A DNA stretch of 35,438 nt, taken from the NCBI GenBank assembly GCA_029060725.1, contig JAIDTL010000085.1, forward strand, positions 1 to 35,438, in the 5' to 3' direction. Of the stretch, positions 14,436 through 22,228 are shown piece by piece. The stretch comes from Muribaculaceae bacterium (lineage in GTDB: Bacteria > Bacteroidota > Bacteroidia > Bacteroidales > Muribaculaceae). Every line of letters starts with the position of its first letter. The stretch's first letter is position 1. The translations under genes and the position numbers were made by a program. Under the pieces are notes generated by a model, which saw nothing but the letters and a program-made list of their open reading frames with translations, searched no databases and had not been told where the DNA came from.

Positions 14436-16454
14436 TTGAATATGAATTCTTTGATCAAACATATTGTCAATACATGTGTTGCCGGAGCTGCTATGTTGCT
14501 CTCCGTGTCCTGTCAGGACTATATGCCAACAAGCGGTAAGCTGGAAAAGGTAAAGACCGATGGAACCATCACAATCGAAGGCTCTATCGTATTGCCTGAT
14601 ATGTCCTCGCTTCAAACGCGTGGTTCGCTGGCAAAAACTCCCGGCGAAGGTCTAAGGCTGACTCTCGTAGAGTTTGACCTTGGAGCGGATGCTGACCATA
14701 CGTTTACAACAAATACCTACGAAGCTATTCGTAAATCGACATCTGCGGTCGATAATGGTGAGCTTGTTACATTTGATGTGACATTGACTGCTACGGCGCA
14801 GCCGAAGGTGCTTCATCTGTTTATCGCAGATAATTATGTTAAGCCTGAATATGGTTCCGTTGCGACTGTCTTCCCCTCGCTCATTGTTGGGCAGACTGAC
14901 CCTGAGGTCGATGCTCCCGAAACCGAAGGATATTGGGGATACGTGAATTTTCCTGATGGCTACCATGTTACAACCGATGCAGAGGGAAATACCGTGGTCG
15001 ACAAAGAAAAGCTTAAGGAAGATCTTACCGCTGTGCCTGTGATAAGAAATTTCGCTCAGATCAATGTTGAGGTTGACACAGTAAATGTCAATAATTTCGA
15101 ACTTATCGGTTTTGACCTCATAAATGTTCCAACATCCGGCACTATAGCCCCATGGGACTCTGAAAATGATATGATTCCGGATCTTCTGACAGGAGAAAAG
15201 AAGATGAAGGATTTCACTGCCGTAGCTCCTGTATATCATGGCACGATGCCGGGCAATGCCTCCATACGCAATCAAGAAGCAGATGCAAAAAACTGGACTA
15301 ATCTCACTGCAGCCACCAAATACATGTATGAGCATCCGTATGAGGAGACTCGACGTACTTATCTGATAGTGCAGGGTGTTTACAAGACATTGGATGATTA
15401 TGGGAATGTGACGAGCGAAACTCCTGGATATTACAAGCTCGATATTGGTAAGGTCAATCCTGATGGCACATACGATTATTACAATATACTCCGTAACTAT
15501 CGGTATAATGTGAAAATCAGTGAGGTTCTTGCCGCAGGTATGCCTACGGTTGCCGAGGCTATAGCCCGAGCCCCATATAATAATCTCATTGCGGCTACAG
15601 AAACATCATCGATGCTTAATGTGTCAAACGGAAAGAATATGCTTATAGTGAATGATACTAACCACATCGTTGTAAATGAATCGGACACTATCAAAGTGCT
15701 TTACCGTTACATAACCGATGTTACTAATTCCAAGAATCCTGACAATAGTATTCCTACCACACCCGGCCTGGAGCCTGGTGCAGTCATAAAGGAAGTGCTT
15801 CCTACTAAAACTGTTACGGATGAAGGTGGCGCCGAATGGGTTGAGATTGATATACTACCGAATACACCGGGAGACTTCACTGAAACTCAGGATTTTTCAA
15901 TTGTGGATTCTGATGGCCTTGGCAGAACCATCCACTTGATCTTGCGCAAGCCATGGCAATATTCGCCAATTGTAGCAAATGGCACATCATATTCGGCTAC
16001 AATTGCACGCGGAACTGAGAATCTATATCAGGGAGCACCGCAGAATATCAGTAACGCCGCAGGTGCAGAGCTGACTGTATATTTCAATCTTCCCGACGGA
16101 CTGCTGGAAACAATGTTCCCGCTTGAGTTCAAGCTTGAGGCATTGAAGCAAGGTATTGAGAACAATAAAATTGGAGATATGGTTGTATCAACCGGTCCGT
16201 CGCTTTTCTCGGAAAAAGAGGGGCAGATAGTAATATCCTACATAAAGACCGTCAGCTATAATGAATATATCTATAATTATAGAAACGATGGCTCAAACGA
16301 TGTGAATACCAGCAGCCGAAACACCAATCATACTGTTCGTTGCCGCTTCACGACTATCTCAGCGGAAAGTACTGTAGATGCCGAAATCAGGATACACAAT
16401 GACTATTTCAATCCCGATGCATCAGTGACTTTCCAGCGAGTTACTAACCCATAG
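14436..16454 (+). CDS. Fimbrial accessory lipoprotein, last gene of the operon
   Basis: A 672-residue lipoprotein with lipobox SVSC at C26, starting 6 nt after the preceding stop. The mature N-terminus again has a strand, then an Arg-ended loop (IEGSIVLPDMSSLQTR-G) before LRLTLVEFDLG, consistent with protease maturation and donor-strand assembly into the fimbria. The middle has the NYRYNVKI segment seen at the end of fimbrillin-type domains. A C-terminal region of beta-rich segments follows, with charged loops and no recognisable binding motif. DUF4906-type and other Mfa-like minor subunits occupy this position in related operons. The specific role is unknown, and a shaft-tip adaptor or second tip protein is likely. 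A strong terminator follows. Confidence 0.68.
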   Translation: MNMNSLIKHIVNTCVAGAAMLLSVSCQDYMPTSGKLEKVKTDGTITIEGSIVLPDMSSLQTRGSLAKTPGEGLRLTLVEFDLGADADHTFTTNTYEAIRKSTSAVDNGELVTFDVTLTATAQPKVLHLFIADNYVKPEYGSVATVFPSLIVGQTDPEVDAPETEGYWGYVNFPDGYHVTTDAEGNTVVDKEKLKEDLTAVPVIRNFAQINVEVDTVNVNNFELIGFDLINVPTSGTIAPWDSENDMIPDLLTGEKKMKDFTAVAPVYHGTMPGNASIRNQEADAKNWTNLTAATKYMYEHPYEETRRTYLIVQGVYKTLDDYGNVTSETPGYYKLDIGKVNPDGTYDYYNILRNYRYNVKISEVLAAGMPTVAEAIARAPYNNLIAATETSSMLNVSNGKNMLIVNDTNHIVVNESDTIKVLYRYITDVTNSKNPDNSIPTTPGLEPGAVIKEVLPTKTVTDEGGAEWVEIDILPNTPGDFTETQDFSIVDSDGLGRTIHLILRKPWQYSPIVANGTSYSATIARGTENLYQGAPQNISNAAGAELTVYFNLPDGLLETMFPLEFKLEALKQGIENNKIGDMVVSTGPSLFSEKEGQIVISYIKTVSYNEYIYNYRNDGSNDVNTSSRNTNHTVRCRFTTISAESTVDAEIRIHNDYFNPDASVTFQRVTNP

Positions 16455-16492
16455 CACACATATCGTTAAAAAATATTCCTCTGACAAGAGGC

Positions 16493-16541
16493 AGATGCCG
16501 GCAGTTGCGAAGTCCTTGTAGAAGGCTGCCGGCATCTTTTT
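16493..16541 (+). terminator. Rho-independent terminator of the fimbrial operon
   Basis: A perfect 12-bp stem (AGATGCCGGCAG / CTGCCGGCATCT) with a 21-nt loop is followed by a T-run, 38 nt after the last fimbrial stop codon. Confidence 0.85.
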
Positions 16542-16597
16542 GTTATTCTCCACTGCAAGGACGCTTTTTGCCGGCGATTGCACCTGAAAGAGCATCT

Positions 16598-17617
16598 TCA
16601 TAAAGGCCGAATTGATCCCGTCTGAGAGGAGCAAAAAGCCTTGACTATATCCACCGCGACCCCATTCAGATACTGGGCGTACCCATATCTAAGATCCTCT
16701 TTTCGCGTATTATGCTCCATTGGCGCTATCAACAGCAGCCTTCCTTCCGTCATCAACTTAAACTCAATTCCTGACGCACTCTCCCTTTCTGCAAATCCAT
16801 TCGTGCATACACGTACCATGGCAAATCCTTCCTCTATCGCATACTCCTTTATCTCCTTTTCTTTCGGATGAATGAATGGCGATACAGGAATAGATCCGTT
16901 GCGAAGAAAACCCTCACTTCGTTCCGTCCACTCCACACTTTCTTTATCCGTGAACTTCCGGCTAAATTTCACTTGAAATAAGTGTGGTTGCTTCAGAAGA
17001 AAAACATTCCCTTTTGCCATATATTGCTTGTCTCCCATAGTAATCACCCAGCGGCGTGTCATATAGTCGGGAATTTGTTTCTTCAGCATGTAGCGTCTCG
17101 GATTGTCACGGACATAGTGATTCTGATTTTCCCATTGCTCCTTATCATAGGCAATTCGGTCATTGAATCCTTTCGTAAACAGAGTCTGCATTTCCGAGGG
17201 GCGCAGCTCTTCTGGAAGACTATTATGATAAGAGGATGAGATAAGGCCTTTCAGCCTTCCGATGGCCCTGCTGAGCCCCATCGGCAATCTCGTAGTGACA
17301 TCAATGCACAGGTGAATATGATCGGGCATAATAGAATATGCCGGCACGAATATTTGAGGATAGAGACCTATCCATTTCGATATTGCATCCGGGACGAGAT
17401 ACCCAAGAGAAGAAAGAACAGTTTGAGCACTCTCGTATGATACGTAGGGAGGAAAGCCTATAATCCTGGACAAAGCCGGCGTGGAGGCTTGCTTAAGAAA
17501 AGTGATGAGATATTTAGCCGGGCGAGTGTAGTCATGGTGGCGAGCCCTACGGTTGAAATTAGGGTGATCCGGATTTCTGTAGAAGGGATTGATGATTGAG
17601 GGAGTCTTGGGTATCAT
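16598..17617 (-). CDS. REP-associated tyrosine transposase (RAYT, Y1/HUH family) with long C-terminal extension
   Basis: A 339-residue protein whose N-terminal half has the Y1 transposase/RAYT pattern. The HUH metal motif is HIH (H100, H102) in MPDHIHLCIDV. Further on lie GLSRAIGRLKGLISS and a helix with HYVRDNPRRY, in which Y168 is the likely catalytic tyrosine; Y157 is another candidate. RAYTs nick single-stranded REP palindromes, and such palindromes lie just upstream of this gene. RAYTs are usually about 150-250 residues. The extra 140 or so residues here (SPFIHPKEKEI, VRVCTNGF, GRLLLIAP, YLNGVAVDIV) look like a Rossmann-like fold, with a faint resemblance to DprA/LOG proteins. The gene is intact and convergent with the fimbrial operon. 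The minus-strand reading runs away from the repeats. Confidence 0.8.
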   Translation of the reverse strand: MIPKTPSIINPFYRNPDHPNFNRRARHHDYTRPAKYLITFLKQASTPALSRIIGFPPYVSYESAQTVLSSLGYLVPDAISKWIGLYPQIFVPAYSIMPDHIHLCIDVTTRLPMGLSRAIGRLKGLISSSYHNSLPEELRPSEMQTLFTKGFNDRIAYDKEQWENQNHYVRDNPRRYMLKKQIPDYMTRRWVITMGDKQYMAKGNVFLLKQPHLFQVKFSRKFTDKESVEWTERSEGFLRNGSIPVSPFIHPKEKEIKEYAIEEGFAMVRVCTNGFAERESASGIEFKLMTEGRLLLIAPMEHNTRKEDLRYGYAQYLNGVAVDIVKAFCSSQTGSIRPL

Positions 17618-17645
17618 AGGGCTTGGTTCTTTAGTTATTTCTTGC

Positions 17646-17720
17646 GCTCACTGCGATCTCTTCTTTTTGTGCTCACTGCGATCTCTTTTTCCTGTGCTGA
17701 CTGCGGTCTCTTCTTTTTGT
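17646..17720. repeat. Three tandem 25-bp repeats of the REP cluster
   Basis: Three head-to-tail 25-bp units begin at 17646, 17671 and 17696, each starting GCTCACTGCG or GCTGACTGCG and ending in a T-rich segment and TGT. A fourth partial unit at 17721 becomes the left arm of the adjacent palindrome. Confidence 0.85.
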
Positions 17721-17830
17721 GCTCGCTGCGTTCGCACCACCATCGCCGACTTCGGCATTTGCATCCTATCGGCAAGCTTAAGGATGCTTTTGACAAAAGA
17801 GGGCGATGGTGGTGCGAACGCAGTGAGCAC
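17721..17830. repeat. REP-like palindrome, copy A
   Basis: Long inverted repeat whose left arm (GCTCGCTGCGTTCGCACCAC, continuing to GCC at 17747) pairs with a right arm ending AGTGAGC, with one mismatch. Between the arms are smaller palindromes (GCCGACTTCGGC and GCATCCT/AGGATGC). Bases 17726-17830 are identical over all 105 bp to copy B at 17973-18077. Confidence 0.9.
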
Positions 17831-17832
17831 TA

Positions 17833-17876
17833 AAGCGAGCCCAAAAGCAAGGCTAAGCGAGCACAAAAGCGGGGCT
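17833..17876. repeat. Two tandem 22-bp repeats
   Basis: Units at 17833-17854 and 17855-17876 begin AAGCGAGC and end GGCT, and differ at three positions. Their core (GCGAGCACAAAAG) resembles the reverse complement of the 25-bp units left of palindrome A, so the whole block is roughly mirror-arranged around the palindrome. Confidence 0.8.
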
Positions 17877-17968
17877 AAAAAGCATAGAGCTTATCAGGAA
17901 AGCAAATTTACACAATATTTATGATATAATCAAATTTATCCAAAGAGAATCTGACATATTTTCCTGTA

Positions 17969-18077
17969 CTCACTGCGTTCGCACCACCATCGCCGACTTC
18001 GGCATTTGCATCCTATCGGCAAGCTTAAGGATGCTTTTGACAAAAGAGGGCGATGGTGGTGCGAACGCAGTGAGCAC
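17969..18077. repeat. REP-like palindrome, copy B
   Basis: Perfect 26-bp arms (17969-17994 and 18049-18074) enclose a 54-nt centre with the same nested palindromes as copy A. After the right arm, GTGAGCACAAGAAAAAGAT resembles the reverse complement of the 25-bp unit. No gene is credible between 17618 and 18215. That stretch holds only this repeat cluster and about 140 nt of leader before meaB. Confidence 0.9.
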
Positions 18078-18215
18078 AAGAAAAAGATCAGATGCTCTTT
18101 CAGGTGCAATCGCCTGCTTTGGCTTTTGCTTCTGATATAAGATGATGATGGCAATAATAAAATTTATTTCTGTAGCGTTACTATCTATAGATAACCTCAA
18201 AATTCTTGCCAAGTA

Positions 18216-19310
18216 ATGGAACATCCAGAGAATGATGCAAAATATACCGGTCTGCGCGTCAATGCAGGCGTGACTTCAAATCCGACTGTAAATCCTTATA
18301 GAAAGGTAGTGAAAAAAAGGAGGACTCTTTCCGCAGGAGAGTATGTGGAGGGAATCCTTAAAGGGGATGTGAGTCTCCTCGGACGTGCTGTAACTCTTAT
18401 TGAGAGCACTGCAGACGATCATCAGGCGATAGCACAAGAGGTGATAGAAAAATGCCTTCCTTATAGCGGGAATTCCAGAAGGATTGGAATCACGGGAGTG
18501 CCTGGTGCCGGTAAGTCAACTTCAATTGATGAGTTTGGAACTCATGTGATCCGCCAAGGACATAAGCTTGCAGTGTTGGCAATCGACCCGAGCAGTGAGC
18601 GCACGCGTGGCAGTATCTTAGGAGATAAGACCCGTATGGAGAAGCTTTCTATTGAGAAAGATGCGTTCATTCGTCCTTCCCCCTCAGGTGGGTCTCTTGG
18701 TGGAGTGGCACGTAAGACACGCGAGACGATCGTGCTCTGTGAAGCTGCCGGCTACGACCGGATCTTTGTAGAGACCGTAGGAGTGGGGCAGAGCGAGACT
18801 GCTGTCCATTCTATGGTAGATTTCTTCCTCCTTATCCAGGTGGCGGGCACCGGCGATGAGCTCCAGGGCATAAAGCGTGGCATTATGGAGATGGCAGATG
18901 GGATTGCCATCAACAAATGCGATGGTGACAATGTAGACCGTTGCAAACTCGCGGCTCAGCAATTCCGCACTGCGTTGATGCTTTTCCCTCCGACACCGAG
19001 CAAGTGGGTGCCGGAAGTGGTCACTTACAGTGGCTATTATGGTTATGATATCGACAAGGTGTGGGATATGATCGACCGCTATTTCAAGTATGTAGAGGAT
19101 AACGGTTATTTTGAGCGCAAGCGCAACGAGCAGGCACGATATTGGATGACAGAGACCATTGAAGAGCAGCTCCGGACAAGATTCTATCATACACCGGGAC
19201 TGAAAGAACTTCTCGAACAAAAAGAACTCCGTGTGCTCAACAATGAGCAGTCATCGTTTACGGCGGCAAAAGATGTACTTGACTATTATTTTGATTCATT
19301 GCGCAAATGA
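18216..19310 (+). CDS. meaB: Methylmalonyl-CoA mutase-associated G3E GTPase MeaB
   Basis: A 364-residue cytoplasmic P-loop GTPase that chaperones and protects the B12-dependent methylmalonyl-CoA mutase, gating cobalamin loading. Visible motifs are the Walker A GVPGAGKST (94-102), the AIDPSSERTRGSILGDKTRM segment diagnostic of the MeaB/ArgK family, and FVETVGVGQSE for the Walker B/switch region. The INKCDGDN base-specificity motif (NKxD) and a C-terminal helical dimerisation region complete it. The mutase genes mutA/mutB, which commonly adjoin meaB, are not in the window, so it is a solitary copy. Succinate-propionate metabolism is usual in Bacteroidales and fits the presence of fumarase further along. 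The start ATG follows a leader with no clear promoter. Confidence 0.95.
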   Translation: MEHPENDAKYTGLRVNAGVTSNPTVNPYRKVVKKRRTLSAGEYVEGILKGDVSLLGRAVTLIESTADDHQAIAQEVIEKCLPYSGNSRRIGITGVPGAGKSTSIDEFGTHVIRQGHKLAVLAIDPSSERTRGSILGDKTRMEKLSIEKDAFIRPSPSGGSLGGVARKTRETIVLCEAAGYDRIFVETVGVGQSETAVHSMVDFFLLIQVAGTGDELQGIKRGIMEMADGIAINKCDGDNVDRCKLAAQQFRTALMLFPPTPSKWVPEVVTYSGYYGYDIDKVWDMIDRYFKYVEDNGYFERKRNEQARYWMTETIEEQLRTRFYHTPGLKELLEQKELRVLNNEQSSFTAAKDVLDYYFDSLRK

Positions 19311-19381
19311 TTGAAAATTAGGTCTATGATAAATGATGCAATTTAATGTTGGCTAAAGGATGAATTTTAGTGACCCCAATA

Positions 19382-19413
19382 GTTGCCCATGTTAAAATTT
19401 TTAACTAACTTTG
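19382..19413 (+). promoter_or_regulatory. Promoter of the polysaccharide cluster
   Basis: TAACTTTG (19406-19413) is an exact -7 element, with GTTG at 19382-19385 exactly 20 nt upstream as an imperfect -33 element. Transcription would start near 19420, only about 25 nt before the ATG at 19445 and 64 nt before the in-frame ATG at 19484. Confidence 0.65.
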
Positions 19414-19444
19414 CATCGCGACCATTGTCTTCGGACTAAAGTGG

Positions 19445-20617
19445 ATGGCACCATTAGACTTAATTGTACTTACAGAAACTCGTATGGAATCAACATACTG
19501 GATATATACTGACATTGCAGTGTTCGTCATAGCACTCTTGCTAACCGGCATCATCATACCTCAGATACTTCTAATTGCATTCAGCAAAAAGCTCTTTGAC
19601 GAGGTTGATGAGCGCAAAATTCATAAAGGCATAGTGCCAAGGCTCGGTGGAATTGCATTTTTGCCTGCGATAATATTCTCAATATGCCTTGTGCTTGCGG
19701 TAAACTTAAGTTTCGAGATGGCAGATTCAGCGAGCTATTTTGAAAACTGCAGCAAGCAGATCATGTATCTACTGTGCGCCGAGATGCTGATGTTTCTCGT
19801 CGGTATTGCGGATGACTTGATCGGGGTAAGATATAAGGCAAAATTTGTCTGTCAGATAATTTGTGCCATTTTTATATGTGCTTCCGGTGCGTATATCGAC
19901 AACATGTGGGGTGTCCTCTGGATTGGTCAGCTTCCTTCATGGCTCGGCTGGTTGATATCCGGCTTTGTCGTAGTATATATAGTGAATGCAATCAATCTTA
20001 TAGATGGAATCGACGGTCTTGCTTCCGGTCTCAGTGGCATAGCATTGATATTCTATGGAATAGTGCTGACATTGGCAAATGAATGGGCGCTTTCTTTGTT
20101 GGTATGGGCTCAGCTCGGCACTCTCGTTCCATTTTTCTATTATAATGTGTTTGGCAATCCCAAAAAGCGCAAGAAGATCTTTATGGGAGATACCGGTTCT
20201 CTCACCGTCGGAATAATGCTATCATTCATCGCGTTAAGTGTGACAAATATAGAGGCTCCGGATGTCACAAAAGACTATAACCTGCTTGTATTGGCTTTCT
20301 CTCCTTTGATCATTCCGGCGTTTGACGTAGTGAGAGTATACTTTCACAGGATAAGACAGCATAGGAATCCTTTCCTTCCGGATAAGTGTCATATCCATCA
20401 CAAGCTCCTTGCACTTGGCCTCAGCCAAAGGGCATCTTTATGCGCTATACTGCTTTCTGCAGTGCTCTTTATGCTGGTAAATATTTCTCTTTCTCCTTGG
20501 GTGTCGGCAACTTGGCTTATCTTGGGAGACGTTTTGCTATGGCTCTGTGGCAACCTCTTGATCACTCACGCTATCCGCAAAAAAGAAGCCCGAATGCACA
20601 CTTCTCTATATGAATAA
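19445..20617 (+). CDS. WecA/MraY-family polyprenyl-phosphate sugar-1-phosphate transferase
   Basis: An integral membrane enzyme of 390 residues with about ten to eleven hydrophobic segments. It transfers a sugar-1-phosphate (GlcNAc-1-P in WecA) from a UDP-sugar to undecaprenyl phosphate, starting surface polysaccharide synthesis. Family motifs are DERKIHKG (55-62), VPRLGG, the metal-binding ADDLIG (D123, D124), NAINLIDGIDGLASG (181-195), MGDTGSL (248-252) and the WecA-type HIHHKLL near the C-terminus. The HIHH motif favours WecA over MraY. Translation may instead begin at the ATG at 19484 (377 residues), because the predicted transcript starts close to 19445. It is the first gene of a same-strand cluster with export, phosphatase, aminotransferase and Wzi genes. 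Confidence 0.9.
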   Translation: MAPLDLIVLTETRMESTYWIYTDIAVFVIALLLTGIIIPQILLIAFSKKLFDEVDERKIHKGIVPRLGGIAFLPAIIFSICLVLAVNLSFEMADSASYFENCSKQIMYLLCAEMLMFLVGIADDLIGVRYKAKFVCQIICAIFICASGAYIDNMWGVLWIGQLPSWLGWLISGFVVVYIVNAINLIDGIDGLASGLSGIALIFYGIVLTLANEWALSLLVWAQLGTLVPFFYYNVFGNPKKRKKIFMGDTGSLTVGIMLSFIALSVTNIEAPDVTKDYNLLVLAFSPLIIPAFDVVRVYFHRIRQHRNPFLPDKCHIHHKLLALGLSQRASLCAILLSAVLFMLVNISLSPWVSATWLILGDVLLWLCGNLLITHAIRKKEARMHTSLYE

Positions 20618-20637
20618 TATAATCGAATAAAACTCAA

Positions 20638-21483
20638 ATGAATATAAAATCAATAATCAAGAGTGCGCTTTATGTGCTCGTCGCTGTTTGCTTCGCAACA
20701 AGTTGCCATACTCCAAAGAATATTACGTATTTTCAGGGGGCAGATAATGAAACTATTTTAGAAATAGCAGCAGCTCAGAATAAAGAAATAAAGGTGGAGC
20801 CGTTTGACAAACTGGCGATATCTGTGACTTGTAAGGAACCCGGGCTGGCGCGTATGTTCAATATGCCGATTTACACCAACAATGCAATTCAAAGGTCGAG
20901 CTATAATGCAGCTAATAGTCTGAGAGAATATGATGTGGCATACAGTGAAGGTATAAGTGGCTTTACAGTTTCAGCAAATGGGACTATTGACTATCCTATA
21001 CTTGGAGAGATAAAAGTGGCTGGTATGACTCGCAGTGAATTGGCTGCTTTTATTAAAGGCGAGATAATGGGGCGCGGACTTATTAAAGATCCTGTAGTGA
21101 CTGTAGAATTCCTGAATGTCGGATTTTCTGTGCTTGGAGAAGTGAATTCACCCGGAAGATATGATTTGAATGTCGATGCACTATCAATAGTAGAGGCTAT
21201 TTCCATTGCAAGAGATTTGAGTATTCAGGGTAATCGTCAGAATGTCAAAGTGCTTCGCAAAGAGGGCGATAAGGTGCATACGTATGTAGTAGACTTGACC
21301 GATGCTCAAAACCTCGCTAACTCTCCGGCTTATTATCTTAAGCAAGGAGATATAATATATGTTGAGCCTAATGATATCAGAAAGCGCCAGACCACAAACA
21401 ACGGTAACAGTGTGCTTAATGTAAGTTTTTGGGTTTCTGTAGCTTCTTTGCTGACTTCGGCGGCAATCCTGGTTAAGAAATAA
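20638..21483 (+). CDS. Polysaccharide export lipoprotein (Wza/poly_export family)
   Basis: A 281-residue outer-membrane lipoprotein with lipobox FATSC at C23. After NITYFQGADN, a poly_export domain begins (KVEPFDKLAISVTCKEPGL near 55-75) with FTVSANGTIDYPILGEIKV. An SLBB domain follows (VGFSVLGEVNSPGRYDL, then KQGDIIYVEPND). The C-terminal hydrophobic segment (VSFWVSVASLLTSAAILV) would cross the outer membrane, as the C-terminal helix of Wza does. It probably forms the export channel for capsule or exopolysaccharide. The Wzc-type tyrosine kinase/co-polymerase expected beside it is absent here. It lies 20 nt after the preceding gene and 13 nt before the next one. Confidence 0.92.
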   Translation: MNIKSIIKSALYVLVAVCFATSCHTPKNITYFQGADNETILEIAAAQNKEIKVEPFDKLAISVTCKEPGLARMFNMPIYTNNAIQRSSYNAANSLREYDVAYSEGISGFTVSANGTIDYPILGEIKVAGMTRSELAAFIKGEIMGRGLIKDPVVTVEFLNVGFSVLGEVNSPGRYDLNVDALSIVEAISIARDLSIQGNRQNVKVLRKEGDKVHTYVVDLTDAQNLANSPAYYLKQGDIIYVEPNDIRKRQTTNNGNSVLNVSFWVSVASLLTSAAILVKK

Positions 21484-21496
21484 TGTTTCAATATTT

Positions 21497-22225
21497 ATGT
21501 GGCTATTTAAAGATAAGGTAGCTTCCTTGGAAGAAAGCGGAATGATGTCCGGACTGACCGATTGGCATTCCCATGTGCTTCCGGGAGTGGATGATGGCAT
21601 ACAGACTCTTGAAGATTCGCTTGACGTGCTTCGGCATTTTGATGCAAAGGGGGTAGATACCCTGTGGCTGACTCCTCATACAATGGAAGACTACCCAAAT
21701 CGACCGGACGACCTGAAGAGACGATTTGAGGAGTTGAAGAAAGCATGGGATGGAAATGTCAAACTTCGTTTGGCATCCGAATATATGCTTGATTCTCTCT
21801 TTGAAGAGCGATTGGCTTCTCGCGATCTGCTTCCTATCGGGGATAATGAAGACCATTTGCTCGTAGAGACCTCTTATTTTTCTGCGCCTATGGGATTTGA
21901 CGAAATGTTGGATTCGATAAAGAGTGCCGGCTATTTTCCCCTTCTTGCGCATCCTGAGAGATATAAATATATGGATGAAGCAGACTATAAGAGGCTACGC
22001 GATAATGGAGTGAAGATGCAGCTTAATTATGTGTCGCTCGTAGGCGGTTATGGAGAGACTGCCCAAAAGAAAAGTATATGGCTTCTTAAAAATGGCTTTG
22101 TTGATGTGATTGGAAGCGATGTCCACAGGCTAAAGAGCAATCAGAGCCTAATCGCTCAGAAACCATTGAAAAAAGAACATCTTGAGTTGCTTCTTGAAGT
22201 GGCAAACAGTAAGAATAAGATCTAA
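21497..22225 (+). CDS. CpsB/YwqE-like tyrosine-protein phosphatase (PHP domain)
   Basis: A 242-residue metal-dependent PHP-fold phosphatase. The N-terminal DWHSHVLPGVDDG (22-34) supplies H24, H26 and acidic metal ligands. LTPHTMEDYPN, ASEYMLD, LAHPERY and the C-terminal GSDVHR continue the PHP ligand series in order. CpsB (pneumococcus) and YwqE (Bacillus) dephosphorylate the tyrosine kinase that controls capsule polymerisation. Homologues in Bacteroidetes usually sit in capsule loci, as here. No kinase gene is visible nearby, so the substrate must be encoded elsewhere or lie on another protein. The gene starts 13 nt after the export lipoprotein and ends 3 nt before the aminotransferase. Confidence 0.9.
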   Translation: MWLFKDKVASLEESGMMSGLTDWHSHVLPGVDDGIQTLEDSLDVLRHFDAKGVDTLWLTPHTMEDYPNRPDDLKRRFEELKKAWDGNVKLRLASEYMLDSLFEERLASRDLLPIGDNEDHLLVETSYFSAPMGFDEMLDSIKSAGYFPLLAHPERYKYMDEADYKRLRDNGVKMQLNYVSLVGGYGETAQKKSIWLLKNGFVDVIGSDVHRLKSNQSLIAQKPLKKEHLELLLEVANSKNKI

Positions 22226-22228
22226 GCG

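Noticed and set aside
14652..15335. 227-codon minus-strand open frame
   Set aside because: It lies entirely inside the fimbrial lipoprotein gene at 14436-16454 in antisense, with no promoter or family motif.
17589..17924. Open frames (both strands) through the REP cluster, up to about 110 codons
   Set aside because: They only translate the repeats, are rich in repeated Cys/Ser/Leu segments, and match no family pattern.
17646..18077. CRISPR-like array
   Set aside because: The repeats are tandem without unique spacers or are palindromic with a central core, and no cas gene is present. RAYT/REP association fits better.
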